Assembly (NCBI RefSeq): GCF_023016285.1
Contig: NZ_CP095413.1
Location: 2,480,001-2,544,000, forward strand
Direction of reading: 5' to 3'
From: Muricauda sp. SCSIO 64092
Lineage (GTDB): Bacteria; Bacteroidota; Bacteroidia; Flavobacteriales; Flavobacteriaceae
DNA: 64,000 nt
Positions 36,483 to 46,156 of this stretch are shown here, piece by piece. Numbering within the stretch: the stretch's first letter is position 1; each line of letters begins with the position of its first letter. The translations under genes were made by a program, and so were the position numbers. The notes beneath the pieces were generated by a model that was given only the letters and a program-made list of their open reading frames with translations, made no database searches and was not told where the DNA came from.

Positions 36483-37112
36483 TCATTTTTCCACTACGAT
36501 GGCATTTTCAATCGCGTATTTCACCAATCCGGCGGTATTGCGCAAATCCAATTTCAATAAAATGTTCTGTCGATGCGATTCTACCGTGTACTTACTAATG
36601 TGCAGAATATTGGCAATTTCATCAGTAGTGTTCTGGTTCACGATCAATTGGATGATTTCCTTTTCCCGGGGGGTGAGTTCGTGACTTTTTTCATTTTCCC
36701 TGAGGCTCAACAGGACCAGGTTGCCTATTTTGTCACCAAAATAACTACCTGTTTTCATAACGGTCTCAATCGCTTTTACCAATTCTTTCTTGCCAATGTC
36801 TTTTTGCAGGTATCCGTGGACCCCGGCTTTTAGCATTTGTTTGATAAAGGCGGACTGAATATGCATGGAAAGTGCGATAATTTTTATGGAGGGATACTTG
36901 GCCACGATTTCCCAGGTACAATCAATACCATTCATAATGGGCATCTCAATGTCCATCAAAATCACATTGGGTTTCAGCCCTTTCAATAGGTTCATCAATT
37001 CTTGCCCATTGTTGGATTCGGCAATAACTTCTATGTTTTTTTCATCGGCCAGGAGCGCCACTATTCCTTCCCGGAATATTCGGTGGTCATCTGCTATTAT
37101 TACCTTGATCAT
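36483..37112 (-). CDS. LuxR-type (NarL-family) response regulator
   Basis: A 209-residue cytoplasmic regulator. The receiver has D8-D9 in VIIADDHRIF, phospho-acceptor aspartate in VILMDIEMPIMNGID (about residue 56) and a lysine in GYLQKDIGKKE. The C-terminal HTH reads LTPREKEIIQLIVNQNTTDEIANILHISKYTVESHRQNIL. Its start overlaps the kinase gene upstream by 4 bases, so the pair is translationally coupled and forms one two-component system. Target genes are not visible in the sequence. Confidence 0.92.
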   Translation of the reverse strand: MIKVIIADDHRIFREGIVALLADEKNIEVIAESNNGQELMNLLKGLKPNVILMDIEMPIMNGIDCTWEIVAKYPSIKIIALSMHIQSAFIKQMLKAGVHGYLQKDIGKKELVKAIETVMKTGSYFGDKIGNLVLLSLRENEKSHELTPREKEIIQLIVNQNTTDEIANILHISKYTVESHRQNILLKLDLRNTAGLVKYAIENAIVVEK

Positions 37113-39031
37113 GATAACGGGATGTTAAGGTTTACAATTGATCCTTTATTGATTTGGGTTTCTATACTCAGTTTTCCTTTTAAAAAGGCAACACGCGATT
37201 GTATGTTTTTTAGGCCATACCCATTGGCCATTTCCTTTACATATTCAAATCCTTTGCCTTTGTCTTCCACCTTTAATGAAATGTGGCGGTCATCGCATTT
37301 TAAAATTACCGTTAAAAAATCGGATTTGGAATGTTTGAGGCTGTTTTGGACAAGTTCCTGTACTATCCTATAAATGTGTAGTTCCTTGGACTTGTCAATA
37401 ACGGTATTGTTCATGTCATGCTCAAAGGTGACCTTCATATTGGAAGACACCCTTACATCATCCAAAATTCCTTCTATAGCGGAAACCAACCCAAATTTGA
37501 TAAGCTCTTCGGGCATCATGTTATGGGAAATCCTTCGGGTTTCCTCAATGGATTTAGTGAGCATTTTTTTGGCTTGGTCAAGAGCGGTCTCACTTTTTTG
37601 ATTTTTTACCATTATCAGGGAAAGATGGTTTTTAAGGGAGGCGAGCATGGTTCCAATACTATCGTGCAGATCTCTGGCAATTCGATGCTGTTCCTCAATT
37701 TCTGTTTTGGCGATGGTATCGAAAATCATTTTCTGCTTCCTGAGTTCCGCTCGTTTTAGAAAAATAAAGGCAATGGAAATAAGGAGCAAAATCAATACTA
37801 ACCCGCCCAGTACAAAAGTCTTGATCATACGGTCTTTTTTTAGAAGGTCCCTTTCTTGGATAAGGTTCTGCTCGGATAATCTTAGAATCTCGTTTTCCTT
37901 TTGTCTGGCTTCATGCTTGAGATTCAGTTCCGTGATTTTTGCCTTGTTGTTTTTGAGCAAAACACTGTCTTTCCAAGTATGGTGTAACTGTAAATTGGAC
38001 AAAGCCGATTCATAATTCCCAATCTCTTTGTTCAATAGGAAGTACGCATAATGAATATGGGCATAGCCATCACTGGATCCTGTCATTTTCAATATATCCA
38101 GGGCCTCATCCAGTTTTTCACTGGCTTCATCGTACATTCCCAATTTTGCCAATACCCTTGAGTTATTGCCAAGGGACAGCACAACATTTTTATAGTCCTT
38201 ATTGGCTTTACTTATTCGGTAAGCCTTCTCCAAATACATATTGGCCCCTTTAAATCTGTTAAGTTGTTTATAGGCCAGTCCCAGGTTATTGTACGTGATG
38301 CCTATTTGATGGTCTTCATTTTTCCTTATATCGATTTCCACTGAACTTTCGAAAAGTTCGATGGCTTTTTCATAGTTTTTTTCTTCGAGATAGACCAATC
38401 CTAAATTTGAAAGGATGGTTGACTGATAGTCGACGGGGTCCGATCGGCTCATGTCCAGGGCTTCTTCCAAATACTCCTTAGCCTTGGTAATATTTCCAAA
38501 TCGCCAATGGGTGATGCCGGCATCATTGAGCGCCTCAATTTGTCCTTTTTTATCTCCAATGCTTTGTGCCAAATCCAGGGCCTTTAAACTCCATTCCATA
38601 CCATCATTGTAATACGACAGTTCATATTGGATGGTGGCGGCATTGTGATAGGCCTCTACCATGAGTTCCTTGTTGGTGTCCAGCTGTATTTTTAGGGCTC
38701 TCTCATTTACGTTTAAGGCACTGTCCAGCGCCTTGGTTTCAATTAAGTAGTTCGTCAAAGTATTTAAACTGAGCAGTCTAATTTTTTTATCGCTCGAATG
38801 ATATTTGGAATAGGCTTTCCGCTCCCTAAAATACCTTTCCAGCTTTAATAACACGGAACCTGCGGTACTATTGGCCATTAACTGATCCAGTTCAGGTTGC
38901 TGTATTGGTTTAAGAGCGGTATCGGAGTTTAAAAAAACGGTATCAACGGCATACACACCTTGGGTGCTAAAAATGCCGTTGGAAATCAGTACCAAAAAGG
39001 CAATACACAGTTTCTTTATGTAGCAAGACAT
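37109..39031 (-). CDS. TPR-containing sensor histidine kinase
   Basis: A 640-residue sensor kinase. A signal-like N-terminus (LCIAFLVLISNGIFSTQGVYA) is followed by about 330 residues of tetratricopeptide repeats in the periplasm (for example MVEAYHNAATIQYELSYYNDGMEWSLKALDLAQ and STILSNLGLVYLEEKNYEKAIELFESS), a coiled coil, one membrane span (TFVLGGLVLILLLISIAFIFL, about 404-424), a HisKA_3 domain with phospho-acceptor His in RIARDLHDSIGTMLASL, and HATPase_c ending GYGLKNIQSRVAFLKGKLSIET. The TPR domain should sense protein partners or peptides. It pairs with the regulator at 36483. It is divergent from the metallo-hydrolase gene. Confidence 0.9.
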   Translation of the reverse strand: MSCYIKKLCIAFLVLISNGIFSTQGVYAVDTVFLNSDTALKPIQQPELDQLMANSTAGSVLLKLERYFRERKAYSKYHSSDKKIRLLSLNTLTNYLIETKALDSALNVNERALKIQLDTNKELMVEAYHNAATIQYELSYYNDGMEWSLKALDLAQSIGDKKGQIEALNDAGITHWRFGNITKAKEYLEEALDMSRSDPVDYQSTILSNLGLVYLEEKNYEKAIELFESSVEIDIRKNEDHQIGITYNNLGLAYKQLNRFKGANMYLEKAYRISKANKDYKNVVLSLGNNSRVLAKLGMYDEASEKLDEALDILKMTGSSDGYAHIHYAYFLLNKEIGNYESALSNLQLHHTWKDSVLLKNNKAKITELNLKHEARQKENEILRLSEQNLIQERDLLKKDRMIKTFVLGGLVLILLLISIAFIFLKRAELRKQKMIFDTIAKTEIEEQHRIARDLHDSIGTMLASLKNHLSLIMVKNQKSETALDQAKKMLTKSIEETRRISHNMMPEELIKFGLVSAIEGILDDVRVSSNMKVTFEHDMNNTVIDKSKELHIYRIVQELVQNSLKHSKSDFLTVILKCDDRHISLKVEDKGKGFEYVKEMANGYGLKNIQSRVAFLKGKLSIETQINKGSIVNLNIPLS

Positions 39032-39227
39032 TTTTGCTGTTTTATGCTATTCAAAATACTAGAAAAAACACAGATGCCCTATAGTTGTATTTGATAAAAA
39101 AAGAATAGTAGTAAACAACCATGATCCACAGACCGTTTCAAATGTACTTTTCGACCGGCAAAAGTGGAATGCAGTGATAGCAACGTCATGCAGTCCAACA
39201 GGAGAAGCCACATATAACCAATGCACC

Positions 39228-40145
39228 ATGAAATCAGGCAATCGAAAATGGCCACTCTTTTTGGACAGGGGAACCCGAATTACGTTGACCGTATTCCTTT
39301 CAACCATAACTTTTAGTTCAGGCCAGGAATGGCGCGCGGTCGAGGTCAAAACATCAAAGATTGCGGATTCCATCTATTTTATGGAGGGCATACTTGGTTT
39401 TGGTGGTGGGAACGTTACCGTTTCGATAGGTGGGGACGGAGTCCTTCTTGTGGACAATATGTATGATTGGATGATGCCGAAGCTAAAAAAAGCGGTCGCA
39501 GAGATTACCGATAAAAAAATCGAAATCGCCATAAATTCCCATTTTCATGGAGACCATATTCAAGGAAATAAAAGCTTAAAAGAGGGAGGTACACTAGTAA
39601 TTGGGCATAAAAATCTCTTTGAACGGTTAGAGGCATACAGCCGTACCAAACCACAAATTCTGGACCTGCTCCCAACAATCACTTTTTCGGACCATCTTGA
39701 AATTCATTTCAATGGGGAATCCGTGGAAATGATTCATTACCCCAATAGTCATACGGATAACGATATCATCATTTTTTTCAAGGAATCAAAAGTTTTACAT
39801 CTGGGGGATATTTTTTTTCAAGGGATGTTTCCTGCGGTTTACACAAGTAGTGGGGGAAATCTAAAACAGCTCATCCTGTCCCTTGAAGACATTTTAAACC
39901 GTTTTCCCAAGGATTGCAAAGTTGTTCCGGGACATGGACAGGTGAGCACCATGCAAGAGTTGGGGGAATATTTGGATATGCTCAAAAAATCGACTCAAAT
40001 TGTTGAAAATAGCATCAAAAGCGGAAAGTCCCTTGAAGAAATGGTAGCGGATAAAGTTCTTATGGAATACGATGATTTGGGCAATGGTGGGGCACAAACC
40101 ACGGAAGAATACCTGGCAATGCTCTATGGCCTTTTAAAGCAGTAA
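39228..40145 (+). CDS. Metallo-beta-lactamase-fold hydrolase, exported
   Basis: A 305-residue MBL-fold enzyme. The metal-binding motif HFHGDH is at residues 105-110 (H105, H107, D109, H110), with further ligands in IHYPNSHTDNDIIIFF (third His), HLGDIFFQ (Asp) and VVPGHGQVS (last His). A hydrophobic segment (RITLTVFLSTITFSSGQ, about 17-33) after a charged start looks like a signal peptide. It resembles class B beta-lactamases and related SoxH/glyoxalase II-like hydrolases, so the substrate is open; a lactamase activity cannot be claimed from sequence. A GTG start at 39174 is possible, but the ATG at 39228 is preferred. The 196 bases before it hold the promoter region shared with the divergent kinase. 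Confidence 0.85.
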   Translation: MKSGNRKWPLFLDRGTRITLTVFLSTITFSSGQEWRAVEVKTSKIADSIYFMEGILGFGGGNVTVSIGGDGVLLVDNMYDWMMPKLKKAVAEITDKKIEIAINSHFHGDHIQGNKSLKEGGTLVIGHKNLFERLEAYSRTKPQILDLLPTITFSDHLEIHFNGESVEMIHYPNSHTDNDIIIFFKESKVLHLGDIFFQGMFPAVYTSSGGNLKQLILSLEDILNRFPKDCKVVPGHGQVSTMQELGEYLDMLKKSTQIVENSIKSGKSLEEMVADKVLMEYDDLGNGGAQTTEEYLAMLYGLLKQ

Positions 40146-40177
40146 CAAAACAGTGCAAATTCTAACTTAAAATAGAA

Positions 40178-41653
40178 ATGAAACCAATACTTCTATATGC
40201 TATAACAACACTCGCACTTCATTTTACGACTTGCTATGGCCAAAATGGGGCTCATCGGGAAATACAAAAAGGACTATCCAACGAAAAGCAAGCAACCCAT
40301 GGAATGGAAAGCCGTATTTCCATTTTTGAAATTCCAGCAACCAACATTTCCCGAGCAGTCCATTTTTATGAAAGCATTTTGGATATCAAAATTGAGCAGA
40401 TGGCCGTCCCAGAAATGGAAATGGGGATATTCCCATACGAAGGTCAAATGGTCATGGGTGTTATCATTAAGGGGGAGGGATACCGTCCTTCGTCCGATGG
40501 AGTGACCATTTACCTTAATGGCGGACCTGATCTTCAAGTTATTCTCAATAAGGTCGAAAAAAACGGGGGAAAAATCAGTGTTCCCAAAACCTCCCATGCA
40601 GATGAAAGCGGTTTCTTTGCGTTGTTTTTGGATACAGAAGGAAATAGAATTGGCCTACACTCACCGAACCAAATAAGCAAAAGTGACGAACGGCAATCAA
40701 TGAAATTTAAACTAATGCATATCGTTTTAAGTATCTTGTTTTTACTGTTGGCCGGCATTATCTATGTCTATAGGGGCATCCAGAAAAACACAAAGAATGA
40801 ACGTATCGATTTTGATGGGGAAGTAAGAACCTATAAACTCTACATACCAAAATCCTACCATATTACCGAAGAACCTGTTCCGCTATTAATAAACCTGCAC
40901 GGCCATAGCGGCAATTCTTGGCAACAAATGCTTTATGCTGATTTTAGAAGCATAGCGGATAAAGAAGGTTTTATTATGGCCCTGCCACAGGGCATGACCT
41001 ATGCTCCCTCAAATAAAAGTTACTGGAACGCCTATTATAAAGAAGGGAATCATAATGATATTCAGTTCATTGCAAGCATGATCGATACATTGATCGCACA
41101 GTATCATATTGATCCCAATAGGGTTTACGTCACTGGTTTTAGCAATGGAGGGGCCATGTGCATTGCCTTGGCATGTGATTTACAGGATAAAATTGCAGCG
41201 ATTGCTCCCGTATCATGTACAAGAACCACCGAATTCCCTCTAGTTTGCAACAATTCAAAACCGATATCCGTATTGATGATGCATGGAACCGAGGATAAAT
41301 TTGTAAAATATGGGGGAGGCCCACTTTCGGTGAATGAATTTATAAGTGTATCCGATGAAATTGAAATCTGGAAAAAACATAACCAGACCTTGGATGTTCC
41401 TGAAGTCGATACTTTGGCCCACGCCAATTCAAGATCAATATCCACTGTCATTAGGGAAAGATATACAAGCAAGACCAATGATGCGGAAGTACTGCTCTAC
41501 AAAATTATCAATGGGGGACACACCTGGCCGGGATGTCCGAAATGGGCTGAATTTATCTCTGGGAATCTTGGCCATACCAATCAAAATATTGATGCCAGCA
41601 TCGAAATCTGGAATTTTTTTAAAAGACACCGTCTGTCAAGGGAAAATGAGTAA
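40178..41653 (+). CDS. VOC-domain and PHB-depolymerase-like esterase fusion protein
   Basis: A 491-residue protein in two halves. Residues 1-22 form a signal-like segment. Residues about 45-162 are a VOC (glyoxalase/bleomycin-resistance) domain: RISIFEIPATNISRAVHFYESILDIKIEQM, then GFFALFLDTEGNRIGLHSPNQ. A membrane span follows at about 178-198 (LMHIVLSILFLLLAGIIYVYRG). Residues about 205-485 are an alpha/beta hydrolase of the LpqC/PHB-depolymerase family with LLINLHGHSGN, nucleophile in TGFSNGGAM (about S320), acid in MMHGTEDKFV and His in INGGHTWPG. The ATG at 40700 (MKFKLMH) would start the second half alone and has a good N-terminal signal, so this may be two ancestral genes joined. It follows the metallo-hydrolase by 32 bases. 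Confidence 0.8.
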   Translation: MKPILLYAITTLALHFTTCYGQNGAHREIQKGLSNEKQATHGMESRISIFEIPATNISRAVHFYESILDIKIEQMAVPEMEMGIFPYEGQMVMGVIIKGEGYRPSSDGVTIYLNGGPDLQVILNKVEKNGGKISVPKTSHADESGFFALFLDTEGNRIGLHSPNQISKSDERQSMKFKLMHIVLSILFLLLAGIIYVYRGIQKNTKNERIDFDGEVRTYKLYIPKSYHITEEPVPLLINLHGHSGNSWQQMLYADFRSIADKEGFIMALPQGMTYAPSNKSYWNAYYKEGNHNDIQFIASMIDTLIAQYHIDPNRVYVTGFSNGGAMCIALACDLQDKIAAIAPVSCTRTTEFPLVCNNSKPISVLMMHGTEDKFVKYGGGPLSVNEFISVSDEIEIWKKHNQTLDVPEVDTLAHANSRSISTVIRERYTSKTNDAEVLLYKIINGGHTWPGCPKWAEFISGNLGHTNQNIDASIEIWNFFKRHRLSRENE

Positions 41654-41717
41654 GGCCATTCATACTGATTTGTAAAAACACAATAGATATGATAGGGTCC
41701 AGACCAGCGCAGAACAG

Positions 41718-42848
41718 TTACTCATTTATTTTTCGATATTCCGTAGGGGTTTGTCCCGTAAGCTTTTTAAATGCCCTATTGAATGAGGCCTTGGAATTAA
41801 ACCCACTTTCAAAGGCTATTCCCAACAAGGTGAGGTTTTGATAATGGTTTAGGAGAATTTTTTCTTTTGCCGCTTCCACCCGATACCTATTGATGAAATC
41901 AAAAAAGTTCTTTCCTTCGAGACTATTGATCACCTGGGACAAATGGTTGGGTTGTACCCGTAACCGTTCGGCCAGATTGTACAAGGTAAGCTCCTTCTCC
42001 AAATAGGGCTTGGCCGTTTTCATGAGTTCCAAAAGTTCTTTTTGGATTTTTTTGGACCCCTTTACGTCCAGGCCCGAATGTTTATACTTCATGGAGTGTT
42101 CCCCCTTCATTTCCTTTTTTAGGGCATTATGGGCTTCCGAATGGAACACCACATTTTGGTGGCCCGTGAACACAGAGGGCTGATTGAGACCAAAATAGCC
42201 CATTAGGAAAATGAAAATACAAGTGGAAATATGTGCAATTAACCCGCCATATTGAGGGATATGCACGGTGGTCAATCGATCTAAGAGGAGACTACCACTG
42301 GCAATGGCCCAAATGATAAGGATTCCCCAACTTAAAAAACCGATCCAACTTAAATTCTTTTCCTCAATATTGGAAAAAATATGTGGGACACGCACCTGAT
42401 GCCTTTTCAATTTGACCAGTACGAGCATCAGGTATACCAAAAGACTGCCCATTTTTAAAATGGTTATGGAATTTCTCAGTAAAGGGACCATCTCCATTTT
42501 GCCAAAGATTTGGATTACAAAAATCAAGTATCCAATACCAAAGGGAAGGAAATGGTAAGCATGTTTTCGATTTAGGCCAAAACCTTCTTCGGTCAAGGAT
42601 TGGGTATATAACCACAGTAATGGCCCATGGGCGAAAATGGAGACCTCGCTGAACTCCAGTATTAAATGCTGTGCGTTGGAGAACGGACCAGTAGCCTCAT
42701 AAAGTACAAAAAGGGACACTAGATTGAGTACGAACACCACCAACCAAACCACGAGGATGGTATTTGGCAAAGACCTATTCTTTCTTCCAAGAATAAGGGC
42801 AATGATAAAAAGGGTCAGGCTCCCACTGGCTACAAAGAGATACTGCAT
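41718..42848 (-). CDS. AraC-family regulator with multi-span membrane N-terminus
   Basis: A 376-residue membrane-anchored regulator. About seven hydrophobic helices occupy residues 5-235 (LFVASGSLTLFIIALILG, TILVVWLVVFVLNLVSLFVLY through ISTCIFIFLMGYFG). The C-terminus is an AraC HTH: LTLYNLAERLRVQPNHLSQVINSLEGKNFFDFINRYRVEAAKEKIL, then LGIAFESGFNSKASFNRAFKKLTGQTPTEYRK. It is divergent from the ABC transporter genes at 43006 across 157 bases, which suggests it controls them. It is similar in layout to the protein at 30686-31798. Confidence 0.88.
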   Translation of the reverse strand: MQYLFVASGSLTLFIIALILGRKNRSLPNTILVVWLVVFVLNLVSLFVLYEATGPFSNAQHLILEFSEVSIFAHGPLLWLYTQSLTEEGFGLNRKHAYHFLPFGIGYLIFVIQIFGKMEMVPLLRNSITILKMGSLLVYLMLVLVKLKRHQVRVPHIFSNIEEKNLSWIGFLSWGILIIWAIASGSLLLDRLTTVHIPQYGGLIAHISTCIFIFLMGYFGLNQPSVFTGHQNVVFHSEAHNALKKEMKGEHSMKYKHSGLDVKGSKKIQKELLELMKTAKPYLEKELTLYNLAERLRVQPNHLSQVINSLEGKNFFDFINRYRVEAAKEKILLNHYQNLTLLGIAFESGFNSKASFNRAFKKLTGQTPTEYRKINE

Positions 42849-43005
42849 CTTTTTTTATTAAAAGTATAGAATAATAAAAAGGATGGGGTATCATTTTACA
42901 GGGTTTGGTCTCATGTCTCAGGGAAAAGGTACCAACCTTCATGTTGCAGCGCATGGCACCGATGGCTATACGTGCTTTGCAAATGAACTTTAAAATTCAA
43001 ATATC

Positions 43006-43761
43006 ATGGAGGTTGTTCCAATTATAAAAACCGAGGCACTGGGGAAATCGTTCGGTGAAGGTTCGAAAAGCAATACTGGAATCCATAATGTCAATATGGA
43101 GATCAAGGAAGGGGAGTTTACGATTATTATGGGCAGTTCGGGCTCAGGGAAATCAACGCTCCTGTATGTGTTGAGCGGGTTGGACCGACCCTCTTCCGGG
43201 CAGATTTTTTTGAACAACACCCCAATTCATAAACTTGATGAAAACACCATGACCCTTTTTAGGAGAAATCATGTTGGTTTTGTTTTTCAGGACCATAACC
43301 TGATTTCTGAGCTAAGTCTAAAGGAAAACATTCTCATTGTGGGCTATCTATCCAAGCAGGATAGGAGGGTCGTACAGACAAGGGCGGCGATGCTTATGAA
43401 GGAACTCGAAATAGAGACCCTGGCGGACAGACTACCGTCCCAGGTTTCCGGAGGGGAACGGCAGCGGTGTGCCATTGCCAGGGCCCTGATCAATACCCCT
43501 AAAATCCTAATGGCCGATGAACCTACGGGCAGTTTAAATTCTGCTGCCTCGGAAAAAGTGCTTTCCTGTTTTAAAGCGGTTCATAATGAAGGGCAAACCA
43601 TACTTATGGTCACCCATGATCCCAAATCCGCCTGCTATGGGGACAGGGTTCTATTTATCAAGGATGGACAGGTAATGGACGCATTCACGTTTGGGACCCA
43701 AAACGATTTGGAGGCGCGCCATGAAGCACTACTGCAATGGCTTCGGTCCTTAGGCTGGTAA
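43006..43761 (+). CDS. ABC transporter ATPase, MacB/LolD type
   Basis: A 251-residue nucleotide-binding subunit. Walker A is GSSGSGKST (about 43-51), the signature is VSGGERQRCAIARAL, Walker B is ILMADEPTGSLN, and the H-loop is TILMVTHDPKSA. The EPTGSLN variant and the GSSGSGKSTLLYVLSGLDRPSSG opening are typical of MacB/LolD/SalX-type exporters, which work with FtsX-like permeases. The permease gene begins 19 bases downstream. Confidence 0.93.
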   Translation: MEVVPIIKTEALGKSFGEGSKSNTGIHNVNMEIKEGEFTIIMGSSGSGKSTLLYVLSGLDRPSSGQIFLNNTPIHKLDENTMTLFRRNHVGFVFQDHNLISELSLKENILIVGYLSKQDRRVVQTRAAMLMKELEIETLADRLPSQVSGGERQRCAIARALINTPKILMADEPTGSLNSAASEKVLSCFKAVHNEGQTILMVTHDPKSACYGDRVLFIKDGQVMDAFTFGTQNDLEARHEALLQWLRSLGW

Positions 43762-43780
43762 TCCAAAAAAACAAAAGCAC

Positions 43781-46144
43781 ATGAAGAGCCTTTTACTTCT
43801 TAATTCAAAATACCTGATCAAGCGCAAAAGGGCGTTTGTTTTGGTGGGTCTTAGTTTGATATTGACCATTCTGCTGCTGAGCATAGCATTAAGTCTGCTC
43901 CGAATTATTGAACAGCCTTTTGACATTACGTTCAACAACCAAAAAGCCTCCGAAATCCTGCTGTTGTTTGACGTTCGGAGCGATGATAAGGATAAACTGG
44001 TACAATGGTTTTCAAATCAGGAGGAGGTTTGGGGAGTTTCAGAACCAAGTCCTTTTATCATGGTCAATGCACCCCTAATCCACAAGGGGGGCGAATTGGA
44101 CCTGAGTGTCCAGTTAACGGAACACCACAGTGGCCATTTGGTCCAGGACCAGATCCGAATTTTAAAAGGGAAGAACACTGGCCACCCGAATCATGGGGAA
44201 ATATGGCTTCCCACCCATTTTGAGGGAAATTATGGCCTTCAACTGGGGGATACCCTAGGGCTCAACCTAAATGGGGAATTGCGGGAGCTGAAGATTTCCG
44301 CATTTGTGGTCGATCCCCACTATTTAAGCGCAATTTTTAATCCTACCCGGGCTTGGGTGGCTCCAGGGGAGCTTCCCTTTTTGGCTCCACTTTCCGAATT
44401 GAACAATACTATGATCGGGGTTCGACTTAAGGATGGTGTTGATCTGGATGCGTTTTGGAAGCACTTCAATGCATCTTTTGATTATTCGGGAAAGAGCCTG
44501 CAACACCCCCTTTTCAAAAGGGCATTTACAAGCGTTTATACGCTCCTGGGTGCCGTTCTTCTGATTTTTTCGCTTATGGGACTCTTGATATCCCTGTTGA
44601 TCATCAAGCATACTGTATCAAGTCATGTATTTTCGGACCACAGACAAATTGGGGTGCTTAAAGGAGTAGGATTCACCCCTGGAAATATGGTACTCCTCTA
44701 CCTAATGCAATTGGGCATTCTTGCCTTGATAGCGCTTCCACTGGGTTTGGTGGTTTCATGGTTCGTTGTTCGTATGGTGGTCAATTGGATGGTGGAACCT
44801 ATGGGCATCCCCAATTTTACTTACAATTTAAGTGGGCCCATTGCGCTGTCCTTTGGCATTGTTTTTCTGTTGGTTCTCCTGGTCTCCTTTTTTTCGGCTA
44901 GAAAAGCGGGTCTTGTAAAACCCGTTGAGGCCATTCGCAATACGTTCCAAAAAAAGGGAAATTCCGGGGGGAGGACATCCAGGGCCTTTTCTTCCTTATG
45001 GCTCCCACTCTCCCTGGTATTGGGCGGACGCCTTTTGAGTAGTAAAAAGAAGAATCTGGTTTTTATGGGACTACATATGGCCGGAATTGTTTTTGTTATC
45101 ACCTTTTGTGCAAACATCTCGAATTCCTTTGATAAAATTCATAGCGACCGTACCTGCTGGGGTTTTGATAATGCCGATGTGGTGGTCAATCGAAAAAGCA
45201 GCATCATTCTTCCCCTCAAACATGGTGAATTGATGGAAATGTTGGGGACATACAAGGACGAGATACGATCGATTTCGCCATTTAACTACTCCAATCTGTT
45301 CATTTTGTCCAATGAAAACAAGGCCATCAAGGAAATACAGGGAAAAGTGTATTCCAATGCCCTTTCCAAAACAGGCCTGGGGAATATTAAGGGAAACCAT
45401 CCGGTTGCCCCAAATGAGCTATCGCTCTGTATTGGTACTGCGGAGGAATTCAATAAGGGCCCAGGGGATAGTGTTGCCGTTTTTATCGAGGGACAAAAAA
45501 AGGTGTTCACCATAAGCGGAATATATCAGGATGTTGGGAATTTGGGACAGGGCTTTCGTTTGCAAGAAAAGGCAATGTTGGGGTTGAACCCCCTTTTTGA
45601 ACCCCGGTTTTATGGCCTGGAACTGTATCAAAATGCAGACCGGGATGCATTTCGGTCTCAACTGGAAGAGCAATTCGGCGAAACCATCCAAACGGAACTG
45701 AGCGTTGAAGAAAGAAAGGCAATGGTGTCCATGGTAATGAATGTTCGGATGGCAGTCCTTACCATATCCCTGTTCTTTGTCCTGGTTCTGGTTTTGATTA
45801 TTTACAACAATCAGAATAGCTACATCCAACAGCATAAAATCTCCTTTGTAAAACTCAAATCCCTGGGGTTCACCTCCAAAGACCTAAGGATGGTCCTGCT
45901 TTGGAAAACCGTCCTGAATCTAGGCTTGGGGGTGTCCATAGGAATTCCTTTATCCCTTTGGTGGAGTCCTAAAATAATGAATATGCTTACCGCCGATATT
46001 GGCCTGGTCCGTTTCCCATTTATCCCTTACCCCATTGGTATGGTAATGGCAATAGTTGCGCTTTTTGTCCTGGGGGGAACAGCCGCCTGGTTTGCCGGCT
46101 CGGCCATACGGAAAATAAATTTTAGAATAATCTCAGATGTTTAA
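43781..46144 (+). CDS. ABC transporter permease, FtsX/MacB-like
   Basis: A 787-residue integral membrane protein with eight or so spans in two FtsX-type halves: a first span near residues 19-41, a periplasmic block of about 200 residues, three spans with LISLLIIKHTVSSHVFSDHRQIGVLKGVGFTPGNM, then a central span, a second periplasmic block and a final three-span bundle (VRMAVLTISLFFVLVLVLIIYNNQ onward). The conserved FtsX motif HRQIGVLKGVGFTPG couples to the ATPase. Such two-halved permeases act in resistance to peptide antibiotics, lipoprotein release or cell-envelope export. The substrate is unknown. Confidence 0.88.
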   Translation: MKSLLLLNSKYLIKRKRAFVLVGLSLILTILLLSIALSLLRIIEQPFDITFNNQKASEILLLFDVRSDDKDKLVQWFSNQEEVWGVSEPSPFIMVNAPLIHKGGELDLSVQLTEHHSGHLVQDQIRILKGKNTGHPNHGEIWLPTHFEGNYGLQLGDTLGLNLNGELRELKISAFVVDPHYLSAIFNPTRAWVAPGELPFLAPLSELNNTMIGVRLKDGVDLDAFWKHFNASFDYSGKSLQHPLFKRAFTSVYTLLGAVLLIFSLMGLLISLLIIKHTVSSHVFSDHRQIGVLKGVGFTPGNMVLLYLMQLGILALIALPLGLVVSWFVVRMVVNWMVEPMGIPNFTYNLSGPIALSFGIVFLLVLLVSFFSARKAGLVKPVEAIRNTFQKKGNSGGRTSRAFSSLWLPLSLVLGGRLLSSKKKNLVFMGLHMAGIVFVITFCANISNSFDKIHSDRTCWGFDNADVVVNRKSSIILPLKHGELMEMLGTYKDEIRSISPFNYSNLFILSNENKAIKEIQGKVYSNALSKTGLGNIKGNHPVAPNELSLCIGTAEEFNKGPGDSVAVFIEGQKKVFTISGIYQDVGNLGQGFRLQEKAMLGLNPLFEPRFYGLELYQNADRDAFRSQLEEQFGETIQTELSVEERKAMVSMVMNVRMAVLTISLFFVLVLVLIIYNNQNSYIQQHKISFVKLKSLGFTSKDLRMVLLWKTVLNLGLGVSIGIPLSLWWSPKIMNMLTADIGLVRFPFIPYPIGMVMAIVALFVLGGTAAWFAGSAIRKINFRIISDV

Positions 46145-46156
46145 ACTCCTTGGGCT

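Noticed and set aside
39228..40145. A true class B beta-lactamase resistance gene
   Set aside because: The metal-binding motif fits the wider fold, but nothing in the sequence separates a lactamase from other MBL hydrolases, so only the fold is claimed.
42896..43005. Possible sigma54 promoter before the ABC ATPase (TGGCAC near 42954)
   Set aside because: No GC dinucleotide lies twelve bases after the GG, so the spacing does not fit.
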